Of a stretch of 32,296 nt of DNA, positions 1 through 8,473 are shown piece by piece. Origin of the DNA: a candidate division CSSED10-310 bacterium (GTDB lineage: Bacteria; CSSED10-310); NCBI GenBank assembly GCA_016927515.1, contig JAFGMN010000345.1, positions 1 to 32,296 on the forward strand. The letters run 5' to 3'. Numbering within the stretch: the first letter of the stretch is position 1; each line of letters opens with the position of its first letter. The translations under genes and the position numbers were made by a program. Under the pieces are notes generated by a model. It saw nothing but the letters and a program-made list of their open reading frames with translations, made no database searches and was not told the DNA's origin.

Positions 1-486
1 GTCGCTTCTGCGGCTGATCATGTTGATGGCCGGCTGATCCGGATTCGTGAGATACTGGAGAACGCCAGGACCGGTGAAGTCCGACGTGATGGCATCGATT
101 TCGGGATACATGCGGAGAACATCTTCAGGATGCTCCAGAAAGACATCACCGGACACGACCAGGCGGCAAGTCGGCAGTGCTGCGCGAAGTCGGCGGAAGA
201 ACGCGATATCATCCGGCCATGTGGCGTTTCCGGCGAGGGATAGAATAGCTGCTGGAGCAATATCGATGAGACGTTTCAGGCACGCATCGGGAGTCAATGG
301 CGCAATGATTGCGTCTAACAGGTGCAACGTAAACGCTGACGCGAGATATCCCGATTGAATGACAAGATCGATTGGGTGATTGATGTAAGCGGCCTGGGAA
401 ATCTTCGAACAGAAATTATCCCGAATGGCGATGTGATCCGATGGCGGATTCAGCAGGACGACGCGAGGACGCAATGGCTGGTTCAT
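1..486 (-). CDS. B12-binding-domain radical SAM protein, N-terminal part only (runs off window edge)
   Basis: Not in the supplied ORF track. The minus strand from ATG at 486 reads MNQPLRPRVVLLNPPSDHIAIRDNFCSKISQAAYINHPIDLVIQSGYLASAF..., open to position 1. The VVLLNPPSD start and Rossmann-like pattern resemble N-termini of B12-binding radical SAM proteins. The start overlaps the upstream stop (TAATG). Confidence 0.7.
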   Translation of the reverse strand, partial: MNQPLRPRVVLLNPPSDHIAIRDNFCSKISQAAYINHPIDLVIQSGYLASAFTLHLLDAIIAPLTPDACLKRLIDIAPAAILSLAGNATWPDDIAFFRRLRAALPTCRLVVSGDVFLEHPEDVLRMYPEIDAITSDFTGPGVLQYLTNPDQPAINMISRRSD

Positions 487-1910
487 TACAGTTTTCCAAA
501 AAATACGGTTCGGGCGGTCCGGCGCCCGATATTCAACACATGCCGCAGAGAAACACGTTCGCTCAGAGCATAATTAATCGCATAGCAAAGCAGAAAAATG
601 AACTCGTACACGGGATTGGGCCGCAACAGAATCATCTTCCGGATGATCCGATTGATGGATGGAAACCGAACGGCAGGCCAGAAGAGTTTCTGGAGATTGA
701 TAAAGCTGTTTTTGTCTTTCCCGTCGAGAAGGCTGGTGCGGAAGAAAGTCGATCCGATGCTGTCCACGGAATAGTCTTTTCCAGCCAATCCCGTTTCGAT
801 CACTCGATCGCCAAGAGCGGTCCGGGGATACGGTTGATAGATCGACGAGGAGGGAAATCGCGTTCCGAGTACCTGGTTTAGTTTGACAGTATGCCATGCT
901 TGATCAATGGTTTCTCCGGGGAGCCCGAACATGTTGGTCGTTCGGAACGGAATTCCGGCATCGTGTAAGTAGCCAGCAGCGGTGAGCAGTTGCTCGTCGG
1001 TGATCGGCTTTCCCAACACATCTGCTCGTAACCGCTCGTCACCGCTTTCGACTCCGAAATCCACACTGTGGCACCCGGCTGTCTTAAGATCTCGGGCGAT
1101 ATTGCGTGTCAAGAGGTCTGCACGAATATGGCATACGAACGGGAGTTTGACATGGCGGGCATAGAGGCTCAGCAGGTTTTCCAGGCGATCATTACCGATA
1201 ATGAACGTGTCATCCTGAAAGATGACGGTGCGCAGACCATACCGGTCACGAACCTCGACGATTTCCTGGATTACCCGCTCGGGTGAATGAAATCGGACGA
1301 ATCGCCCTTTCCCGCGATACAATTCCCGGAGACCGGCAATGGAACAGTACGTACAAGAAAATGGACATCCTCGACCCGATATAAATGCTTTATTCTCGTT
1401 GTTTCTAAAATAGGGGTATGGATCATAGTACACCGTACGGTCAGGTGGCGGTAGGTCGTCGAGGTTTTCGATGAGATCAGACAATGCGTTGCGGATGAGA
1501 GTGGGACCGTCCTTGACCCACGTGTTCGGGATATCAAACCAGTCAATACGGTGGTCCAATCGATCCAGGAATGTCAGGAATGGATATTCCGACTCACCGC
1601 GGAAGATAATATCCAGCGCGGGATGCAGGATGACCTCAGGATAGTATGTTGCGTGTGGTCCGCCCATAACGATGATTGCCCGTCCGGTCTGCTTCAATTC
1701 GGTGGCGCGTTCGAGAGCCCAGATATGGGTACCGGTTGTCACTGAAAAGGCGATGATATCGGGATCGAATGCCCGGATTGCCTTGTTGTTTGGACGGGCA
1801 TCTTCGATCACGAGACGGACCTCGTGTCCCGCTTGTCGAGCCAGGGCAGACAGGTACATGGGTCCGAGGTTTTCCGTCCAAATTCGTTGTAAAAAGAGGA
1901 CCTTCGCCAT
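486..1910 (-). CDS. B12-binding radical SAM protein (B12 domain plus CxxxCxxC core)
   Basis: 474 aa; GRGCPFSCTYCS radical SAM motif; N-terminal MAKVLFLQRIW...GGPHATYYPEV typical of cobalamin-fold radical SAM proteins; collinear with the 20595-22010 protein. Confidence 0.93.
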   Translation of the reverse strand: MAKVLFLQRIWTENLGPMYLSALARQAGHEVRLVIEDARPNNKAIRAFDPDIIAFSVTTGTHIWALERATELKQTGRAIIVMGGPHATYYPEVILHPALDIIFRGESEYPFLTFLDRLDHRIDWFDIPNTWVKDGPTLIRNALSDLIENLDDLPPPDRTVYYDPYPYFRNNENKAFISGRGCPFSCTYCSIAGLRELYRGKGRFVRFHSPERVIQEIVEVRDRYGLRTVIFQDDTFIIGNDRLENLLSLYARHVKLPFVCHIRADLLTRNIARDLKTAGCHSVDFGVESGDERLRADVLGKPITDEQLLTAAGYLHDAGIPFRTTNMFGLPGETIDQAWHTVKLNQVLGTRFPSSSIYQPYPRTALGDRVIETGLAGKDYSVDSIGSTFFRTSLLDGKDKNSFINLQKLFWPAVRFPSINRIIRKMILLRPNPVYEFIFLLCYAINYALSERVSLRHVLNIGRRTARTVFFGKL

Positions 1911-1919
1911 AACGGGGGG

Positions 1920-1948
1920 AGTCTATGCGGATTGGCGCGCCGGGTCAA
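1920..1948 (-). promoter_or_regulatory. putative sigma70-type promoter, TTGACC-N17-TAGACT
   Basis: Minus strand: -35 TTGACC (1948-1943), 17-nt spacer, -10 TAGACT (1925-1920), only 9 nt before the ATG at 1910. Confidence 0.5.
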
Positions 1949-1985
1949 GGCGCTCCGCTGACAATAAGGTTTTTCCAGCAATGGA

Positions 1986-2855
1986 TCAGAATGAAAAACC
2001 GGTGTGAAATGGAGGACCGATCAGCCGTTCCATGTGATCCAGTCCGGTCTCCCATGTCTCGCGGTTGGCTTTATGAGCATCGTTGACAGCATTGTAGATA
2101 TTGGCTGTGTAGAAGCCGGCTTCGAAAAAACCGAGAACCGCTGCTGTTTCATCATGATCCCTATCGATGGCCATCACGATTCCGCCGATGAACAATGAAT
2201 TGACAAGAAACGCAATCACGCCGTCTCTCCAGCGACCCGCATAGACTTGGCCAGCTCCGGGAATCAGCGCGGACATGTATCCGGCCAGGACCGGGTTTTT
2301 CTCGGGAAGCACTTCCAGCGCCCGGATCGCATCACGAATTGGCTGATGGGCCGGTATTTCCCATAGTTCGCTGGCTTGAACTGGATCCCGGAGTTTCAGA
2401 TAGCACCACGTTCGGTTGAGGCGCAGGCGCAAGGCGTCGTTGGAATCGGCGTGTGTTTCCAATTCAGCCAGCAGCGATGCGGCCAGTGAATAGCGATGCA
2501 GATAAAAAAGTGATTCAGCGTACGATTCACCCGATTGGAGTTTGCCGGTTGGATTCCGATCCATTACGAACAACTCCTGGAACACTTCCGCCGCCCTGCT
2601 ATATTCACTGCCCTGCATGTATGACCGGCCGATACGATATCGGCATTCGTTGGCTAGTGAATGCTCCGGCCAGAAAAAAATAAACCGCCGGTATTCCGTA
2701 ATCGCCCGATAGTAGTCGCCGGTTTCTTCGAGATATCGGGCGAACGCAAAGACTGCATCCGGTGTGCCGGGATCCGCTGCCTTCGAAGAAAAAGCGCAAC
2801 TGAAAAAACACAGGATAATCAGTGAGAATGTGAGAATGGAATTCTTATTCATCAT
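1986..2855 (-). CDS. TPR-containing protein with signal peptide and C-terminal TM segment (SALIPGAGQVYAGRWRDG region)
   Basis: 289 aa; N-terminal hydrophobic signal (ILTFSLIILCFFSCAFSSKA); TPR-like YLEETGDYYRAITEYRRFIFFWPEHSLANECRYRIGRSY; C-terminal IPGAGQVYAG membrane segment. Confidence 0.75.
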   Translation of the reverse strand: MMNKNSILTFSLIILCFFSCAFSSKAADPGTPDAVFAFARYLEETGDYYRAITEYRRFIFFWPEHSLANECRYRIGRSYMQGSEYSRAAEVFQELFVMDRNPTGKLQSGESYAESLFYLHRYSLAASLLAELETHADSNDALRLRLNRTWCYLKLRDPVQASELWEIPAHQPIRDAIRALEVLPEKNPVLAGYMSALIPGAGQVYAGRWRDGVIAFLVNSLFIGGIVMAIDRDHDETAAVLGFFEAGFYTANIYNAVNDAHKANRETWETGLDHMERLIGPPFHTGFSF

Positions 2856-3276
2856 CCGGCTGATTGTGCCACCAGAACGTATTGTTGTCGATCGGATCGC
2901 AAATTTTATACCCTTCGGGAGTCAGTACGGTGTTTCCATGATGAATCTCACCGGTTTCGTGCAGCAGGCGTTCCAGACCCACTATTGTGCCGATGAAGGC
3001 ACCATGTGTTTGGACAGCGATGACCATGTAGTGCGAGCAGGACGGGATACAGGGACATCCCCGGCTCATTCCCGGTCGTAAACCGGTTTCGTAGATTTTC
3101 ATTATTCCGAGAAGCACATCGGTCCCCAATCCGTGTTGTCCCGCATGGTACGGAACGGATGATGGGGTTGGTACCGGGATCGGTCCGCGTAACGGAGAGA
3201 ACTCCAATTGGCCGTTCACTGGGATGGCGGCGGCAATGATCACAGCGGCTGCCAGCCAGCGGAAACAACCGTTCAC
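2845..3276 (-). CDS. YidD-like domain protein with N-terminal signal peptide
   Basis: The ORF is open from 3429, but a GTG start at 3276 overlaps the upstream stop (GTGA) and gives VNGCFRWLAAAVIIAAAIPVNGQ, a signal-like N-terminus. The C-terminal half CPCIPSCSHYMVIAVQTHGAFIGTIVGLERLL matches the YidD pattern (C.f.PSCS.Y...A...hG...G......R). Confidence 0.75.
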   Translation of the reverse strand: MNGCFRWLAAAVIIAAAIPVNGQLEFSPLRGPIPVPTPSSVPYHAGQHGLGTDVLLGIMKIYETGLRPGMSRGCPCIPSCSHYMVIAVQTHGAFIGTIVGLERLLHETGEIHHGNTVLTPEGYKICDPIDNNTFWWHNQPDDE

Positions 3277-4268
3277 GGCTCCCCCGGTTTGAACACCGTG
3301 AGGGTGTCGGGGTTCATTACCGGGTTGGGTCGCAGGTAAAAATCCAGTTCCTGATGTGGAATATCGTATAAGAATGCGGGATGTCCGGCCCGGAATTCCG
3401 CCAGGCAGAAGTTCGGTAGCGGGGTCCATCCCGGTCCCAGAGCCTGCGTGGAAACGGCATATCCGGTACTGTTCGCCACGGGCTTGTACTGCAGAGTAAA
3501 CCGGTCAGAACGGTATGACATGCGGACAGCCCAGAGGATATGACCATCAGTGAAAATGATATTCATTGCATTCCAATCCCGCGTCATGGATTGAGCTAAG
3601 GTAGAGGCCCATTCATGAATGGCAGACCATGTGTCGCCGTCATGGGCTTTAACTCGTTCCATCAAGTATAAAAACACGTATTCACTGTCAATCGGGTCTC
3701 CGGGGCAGTTCACGGGTTCCGCATTGGATGTCATCAAGGTACCGGTCAGGTATTCGAGATCTTTCCCCCAGATTCCGCCATTATGAATCATCAGATAGTG
3801 TTTGCCTAAGTATTCTTGCTCGAACGGATGGGGATCAGCGATATGCATGCATCCGGACGATGCGTTGCGCAGGTGTCCGATTACGATTTCAGGTTCCAGA
3901 CGGACGATCAACTCGGAAACAGAGTTCCAAATCCGGTGATCGTCGAGGATGGGAACCTGGGATCGGACAATCATGGGCCGATTAGGAATCCCAAGATATC
4001 CTCCTGTTTCATAATTACTGTATGCAGCTAGAGACCAACCGCTGTCCTGAGGGTATGATGGGCTGCGGAATCCTTTTAAAAGAGTGGTGATAACATCGAC
4101 GTCCGGTTGGGGGTGATTGACAACGCCCAACAGCCGGCAATTTTCCCGTACCTCCCGGATATCCGTTGAGGCATACCCCTCCCTACCGTATCCTGCATGC
4201 CGGAAACCGAATCGGACCGTCAACAGGATACACACGACGCATAACCATAGGGCACCTCGTCGAATCAC
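3273..4268 (-). CDS. class II glutamine amidotransferase-like (Ntn hydrolase fold) with N-terminal signal/anchor extension
   Basis: 331 aa; ENCRLLGVV around a candidate nucleophile Cys44; GHLRNASSG...DPHPFEQEYLGKHYLMIHNGGI matches GATase class II (YafJ-like) motifs; hydrophobic N-terminus ALWLCVVCILLTVRFGF. Confidence 0.8.
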   Translation of the reverse strand: MIRRGALWLCVVCILLTVRFGFRHAGYGREGYASTDIREVRENCRLLGVVNHPQPDVDVITTLLKGFRSPSYPQDSGWSLAAYSNYETGGYLGIPNRPMIVRSQVPILDDHRIWNSVSELIVRLEPEIVIGHLRNASSGCMHIADPHPFEQEYLGKHYLMIHNGGIWGKDLEYLTGTLMTSNAEPVNCPGDPIDSEYVFLYLMERVKAHDGDTWSAIHEWASTLAQSMTRDWNAMNIIFTDGHILWAVRMSYRSDRFTLQYKPVANSTGYAVSTQALGPGWTPLPNFCLAEFRAGHPAFLYDIPHQELDFYLRPNPVMNPDTLTVFKPGEP

Positions 4269-4298
4269 TCCTGCTTGTCCTCCGCGATGTTCAAGGGT

Positions 4299-4949
4299 TC
4301 AGTCAGAGCGTCGACTGAGTATCCCTGCTGAAATCATCATCCTAATACCCTCCTCGGGTGTCAAGGACGTTTCTGTAACATCTTCACTTTTAAGGAAAAC
4401 CAGGAAACCGGTTGTAACATTGGGAGCGGTTGGGACGAACACGGTCAGGTAACGGATGCCATTATCGAGGACCATGCTGCCGGTAACGAAACCCAGCAGG
4501 CGGCCGCTGGGAATTCCGGGAAGCGGGATCTCGACGACTTTTTTATACGTATCGGCCGCATCACCGGTCATAATCCGTGTCAATTCGCGGAATGTCTTGT
4601 AAATGGTCCGCACCAGGGGCAACCGTTCGAAGGTCGCTTCCAGGACATGCATAATTTTTCGTCCGATCACCCGTTGGGCCAATGCACCAACAAAGAGGAT
4701 CAACAACAGGGTAATCACAAAGGAAGTAAGCACGACAAGGGCGTTCTCTAATTGCGAGTTGATTTGTGTTTCCAGCTCTAACTGCTGCAGAACCCATTTG
4801 ATCTTTGAACTCAACGGCTGAGAAAACGCATGGATCAAAAAGCGAAGCATTAAATATGTGAGGTAAAAAGGAAACAAAACCGCCAGGCCCCGGACCAGGT
4901 TCGATCGCAATCGATGATAGATGGACCGTTTGGGTGAATCTTCGCTCAT
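4299..4949 (-). CDS. DUF502 family membrane protein
   Basis: GIPSGRLLGFVTGSMVLDNGIRYLTVFVPTAPNVTTGFLVFLKSEDV and two TM helices are typical of DUF502. The start at 4949 is preferred over 4985 because of GGGAGG-TATTT-ATG. Confidence 0.88.
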   Translation of the reverse strand: MSEDSPKRSIYHRLRSNLVRGLAVLFPFYLTYLMLRFLIHAFSQPLSSKIKWVLQQLELETQINSQLENALVVLTSFVITLLLILFVGALAQRVIGRKIMHVLEATFERLPLVRTIYKTFRELTRIMTGDAADTYKKVVEIPLPGIPSGRLLGFVTGSMVLDNGIRYLTVFVPTAPNVTTGFLVFLKSEDVTETSLTPEEGIRMMISAGILSRRSD

Positions 4950-5074
4950 AAATACCTCCCGTCTGAGCCGAAAGGGAACGGGCACTATTTTACATCATTG
5001 GAAGAAAAATGCATTATCACAACAGAAGACAATCACAGGTTGCCGGAAGGTGACCAGGGGGGGAGAGAGGATGC

Positions 5075-5389
5075 ATGGCGAACGGTAAACTGAAGAGTGC
5101 ATATGAGCTGGCGATGGAGAGGCTGGCCGGGAGTAATCCGGGGATGGTTGAAGCGGTGTTGAGTGATTCGGACAAGGCGCGCATCGCGGAAATTCGCAGG
5201 GAGTATGATGCAAAGATCGCGGAGCGAGAAATCATGTATCGTTCGAGATTGGCTGAGATGCTTGCAGCGATCCATCCGGCTGAGCGAGCGCTTCACAGAG
5301 AAACGGTAGAAAACGATTTTCGCAACGCGGTGGCAGTATTGAAACGTGCGATGGAGGAGAGGATACAGGCGATCCGCGACCGGAAGTAA
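5075..5389 (+). CDS. hypothetical charged, helical/coiled-coil protein
   Basis: 104 aa ORF, no antisense competitor of known family, purine-rich GGGGGGGAGAGAGG upstream; sequence rich in A/E/R/K helix formers. Confidence 0.7.
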   Translation: MANGKLKSAYELAMERLAGSNPGMVEAVLSDSDKARIAEIRREYDAKIAEREIMYRSRLAEMLAAIHPAERALHRETVENDFRNAVAVLKRAMEERIQAIRDRK

Positions 5390-5447
5390 GCCGGTTGAAT
5401 CAAATCTTCTCTGGAATCGTATTGGTTGGTGGCAGAGGAGGTTTGCA

Positions 5448-6065
5448 GTGAAAGCAGCTTCGATGACAATTCAATCCAGGATAATGACAGCGCATGCGGA
5501 TGGTGATGTGAAGACCGATGGAGAGCTTGTTTTACTGACGCTGGATGGGCGCCAGGACGCGTATGGCGAGATCGTGGATCGATACAGGGGCCGAGCGATC
5601 CGCGTGGCGGCTGCGATCGTGGGTGATATGGAGTTGGCCAGAGATTTAACTCAGGATGCATTTATTAAAGCCTACCGGTCGCTGTCGTTTTTTGATCATC
5701 ACTCACCGTTTCTTCCCTGGTTTTACCGGATATTAAGAAACACGTGTTTGGACCAGTTGCGTCGCAAGAACCGGTTACGCGGAGTCATGGATAAACTCCG
5801 GATAACAGCGACGGATCGCGGTGACCTTCGGACCGAGGCGAACCGATTCGATACGATCCGCATGGTGCGCCGGGCTGTTGCGATGCTGAAGGACAGCGAT
5901 CGGGAAATCCTGGAACTGCGCCATTTTTCCGGGATGTCGTATGACGAGATCGCCTCAACCCTGAATATTCCCAGGGGAACGGTCATGTCACGGCTGCATT
6001 ATGCCCGTAGAGCATTGCATGACATTCTGGTGAATACATTTCAGATGACTGCTGGTGATATATGA
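5448..6065 (+). CDS. ECF-type RNA polymerase sigma factor
   Basis: Region 2 (AYGEIVDRYRGRAIRVAAAIVGDMELARDLTQDAFIKAYRSL) and region 4 (ILELRHFSGMSYDEIASTLNIPRGTVMSRLHYARRAL). GTG start chosen for GAGGAGG with 6-nt spacing. Confidence 0.95.
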   Translation: MKAASMTIQSRIMTAHADGDVKTDGELVLLTLDGRQDAYGEIVDRYRGRAIRVAAAIVGDMELARDLTQDAFIKAYRSLSFFDHHSPFLPWFYRILRNTCLDQLRRKNRLRGVMDKLRITATDRGDLRTEANRFDTIRMVRRAVAMLKDSDREILELRHFSGMSYDEIASTLNIPRGTVMSRLHYARRALHDILVNTFQMTAGDI

Positions 6066-6511
6066 AAGCGTGTGACGAGTTTCAGATCCTGATTTCTGGA
6101 TACATCGATCATGAACTGGATCCTGTGCAGACCGCCACGGTGAAAGCCCATTTGGTGGAATGTGCCGCTTGCCGGAAAGAACTCGAGCGGTTGCGGATGC
6201 TTCAGGATGCACTTGCGATGATGGCTATCCGAACGCCGGAAGACGACTTTTGGGATGGGTACTGGGCCGGAATGTACAATCGCCTCGAGCGGCGTGTGGG
6301 CTGGGTGATCCTGGTATTGGGTTTTTCGACTCTGGTTGTGGGTGGAACGATCCTGTTATTCCGGGAGATACTCTTTTCTCACGATCTGCCTTTGTGGGTG
6401 CGTTTTGGGGGAATGGGTTTGATTGCAGGCGCCGCCATTCTGTTGCTGTCCCTGATTCGGGAACGGATGAGGGTCAATCGGCTTGAACGGTATAAGGATG
6501 TGAGGAGATAG
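6062..6511 (+). CDS. anti-sigma factor, zf-HC2 type, with two TM helices
   Basis: CDEFQILISGYIDHELDP...KAHLVECAACRKEL (HxxxCxxC) followed by two hydrophobic segments; ATGA overlap with the sigma gene. Confidence 0.9.
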   Translation: MKACDEFQILISGYIDHELDPVQTATVKAHLVECAACRKELERLRMLQDALAMMAIRTPEDDFWDGYWAGMYNRLERRVGWVILVLGFSTLVVGGTILLFREILFSHDLPLWVRFGGMGLIAGAAILLLSLIRERMRVNRLERYKDVRR

Positions 6512-6515
6512 AGCG

Positions 6516-6839
6516 ATGCTACTGGTGACGAGTGATGCGATTCCAGGTAAAACGATTCGCCGGACATTGGGATTAGTGCGTGGCAATACCATCCGGGCAC
6601 GCCACATGGGTCGGGACATTATTGCGGTGTTTCGAAACATAGTGGGAGGTGAAATCACCGATTATACGAAAATGCTGGCGGAAGCCCGGGAGCAAGCGCT
6701 GGATCGGATGCAGGAGGAAGCTGTTGCGCTGGGAGCGAATGCTGTTGTCGGGATTCGGTTTGCCTCGGCGGAAGTCATGCAGGGTGCCGCGGAACTACTG
6801 GCATATGGCACCGCGGTCATCATCGACGAAGACGATTAG
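6516..6839 (+). CDS. YbjQ/UPF0145 family protein
   Basis: 107 aa; GLVRGNTIRARHMGRDI...AREQALDRMQEEAVALGANAVVGIRF is characteristic of YbjQ. Confidence 0.92.
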   Translation: MLLVTSDAIPGKTIRRTLGLVRGNTIRARHMGRDIIAVFRNIVGGEITDYTKMLAEAREQALDRMQEEAVALGANAVVGIRFASAEVMQGAAELLAYGTAVIIDEDD

Positions 6840-6861
6840 CGGATCGATCTGTTTTCCCACT

Positions 6862-7452
6862 TCATTTCGTATAACGGGAACCCGGGCTGTCAATGGGTAT
6901 TGACTGGCGGCACAAGGGGCAGTCGTGCGGATCCCAATTCGAAAACGTCAGCTTTAGGAGCGTGTGCAGCGGAACCAAGAGATCGAGGAATCCAGTGGCG
7001 CGATTGACCAGGCATGCGATTCCCCGGATGTCACCGTTCCGGGATTGAACAACATCAATGACCTCACGCGTGGATGTTCCCGTTGTGACCACATCCTCAA
7101 CAATGATGACCCCTTCTCCCGGCTGGATATCGAAGCCGCGCCGGAGTGTCATCTGGCTGTTCTCCCGTTCGGTAAAAATGAACCGGCATCCCAGTGCGGC
7201 TGCGACTTCATGACCGATGATCAGCCCCCCCATGGCTGGTGCCACGACGACGGACGGATTTAGGGCGTGAAACGGTTGAGCGAGTTCACTTCCCAGCATC
7301 CGGGCATGGGCGGGATGCTGGAGCACTCTGGCACATTGGATATATTTGTCTGCGTGTCGTCCGGAGCTGAGTTTAAAATGACCTTCAAGCAAAGCGTGCG
7401 TTTGAGTGAATATTGCCAGTATTTCTTGTTGATTCATGATGTTCTTTCTCAT
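6862..7452 (-). CDS. pyrE: orotate phosphoribosyltransferase
   Basis: HFKLSSGRHADKYIQC..., PRPP-binding EGVIIVEDVVTTGTSTREVIDVV; directly downstream of pyrD. Start at 7452 (MRKN) or 7437 (MNQQ); the 7482 start is too far upstream. Confidence 0.95.
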   Translation of the reverse strand: MRKNIMNQQEILAIFTQTHALLEGHFKLSSGRHADKYIQCARVLQHPAHARMLGSELAQPFHALNPSVVVAPAMGGLIIGHEVAAALGCRFIFTERENSQMTLRRGFDIQPGEGVIIVEDVVTTGTSTREVIDVVQSRNGDIRGIACLVNRATGFLDLLVPLHTLLKLTFSNWDPHDCPLCRQSIPIDSPGSRYTK

Positions 7453-7456
7453 GGGT

Positions 7457-8395
7457 TTATAGATGATCGATTTCCAGGGCACCGGTCAGTGTCCGGATAT
7501 CGGTAACGGCATTTTCACGACAGTAATCCACCATCTCGTCTAAAATCCGCTGAGCAGCACAGGGATCGACGAAATTTGCAGTTCCGACGGATATCGCCGC
7601 AGCGCCTGCAAGCATGAATTCAATGGCATCCAGTCCCGTTGAGATGCCTCCCATTCCAATGATCGGAAGCGGGACCGCCCGATGAACCTGCCAGACGCAC
7701 CGAAGGGCAATGGGTTTAATGGCGGGTCCGGATAAACCGCCGGTGATATTCGACAAAATCGGTCGTCGGCGGATAGGGTCGATGGCCATTCCCACCAGGG
7801 TGTTGATCAGTGAAAGCACATCGGCTCCACCATTCATGGCTGCCCGGGCTGGGGCGGTGATATCAGTTACATTCGGACTCAGTTTGACGATCAGGGGGAG
7901 GTGGGTTCGTTCCCGGACGGCCCGGGTCACTTTTTCCGTCATCACCGGGTCGATGCCGAACACGATGCCGCCCTGACTGACATTTGGACAGGATACGTTG
8001 ATCTCCAGGGCATCCACCTGTTGAGTGGCTGTTAACTTTTCGGCAACAGAAACGTATTCGTCAATGGAGTTGCCGTTTATGTTCACGATACAGGCCGTAT
8101 CCAGTTTATCGAACAGAGGCAGTTTGTCGCGGATGAACGCATCGACGCCGACATTCTGAAGCCCGATACAATTCAGCATGCCGGACGCAGTTTCAACCAG
8201 CCGGGGTTGGGGATGTCCGGAGCGAGGGTCGGGATGAATGCCTTTCACGACGATACCACCGAGTATTCCAATGTTAAAAAAAGGCATGAATTCCGCCCCG
8301 TAACCGAACGTTCCTGACGCAACGGTGACAGGGTTTTTCAGGATCAAAGGTCCCAATTGGATGCGGGTCTGGATGGGAATGGTCTGTTCACTCAT
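7457..8395 (-). CDS. pyrD: dihydroorotate dehydrogenase (class 1B-like catalytic subunit)
   Basis: LKNPVTVASGTFGYG, INGNSIDEYVSVAEKL, EINVSCPNVSQGGIVFG (catalytic Cys of class 1B), GMGGISTGLDAIEFMLAGA. Confidence 0.95.
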   Translation of the reverse strand: MSEQTIPIQTRIQLGPLILKNPVTVASGTFGYGAEFMPFFNIGILGGIVVKGIHPDPRSGHPQPRLVETASGMLNCIGLQNVGVDAFIRDKLPLFDKLDTACIVNINGNSIDEYVSVAEKLTATQQVDALEINVSCPNVSQGGIVFGIDPVMTEKVTRAVRERTHLPLIVKLSPNVTDITAPARAAMNGGADVLSLINTLVGMAIDPIRRRPILSNITGGLSGPAIKPIALRCVWQVHRAVPLPIIGMGGISTGLDAIEFMLAGAAAISVGTANFVDPCAAQRILDEMVDYCRENAVTDIRTLTGALEIDHL

Positions 8396-8411
8396 ATGCG
8401 TTCTCGTTCCG

Positions 8412-8437
8412 ATGGGCTGTTTTCATGGGCTGTATTC
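8412..8437. repeat. tandem 13-bp direct repeat ATGGGCTGT(T/A)TTC in the pyrD 5' UTR
   Basis: ATGGGCTGTTTTC (8412-8424) immediately followed by ATGGGCTGTATTC (8425-8437), 12/13 identical. Confidence 0.8.
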
Positions 8438-8473
8438 AGCCGGCAGCCGTTGAAGAGACGACCTACGGCGGGG

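Noticed and set aside
6889-6904. GTCAAT-GGGT-ATTGAC inverted repeat near the pyrE 3' end
   Set aside because: 6-bp stem inside coding sequence with no U-tract; too weak to call a terminator.
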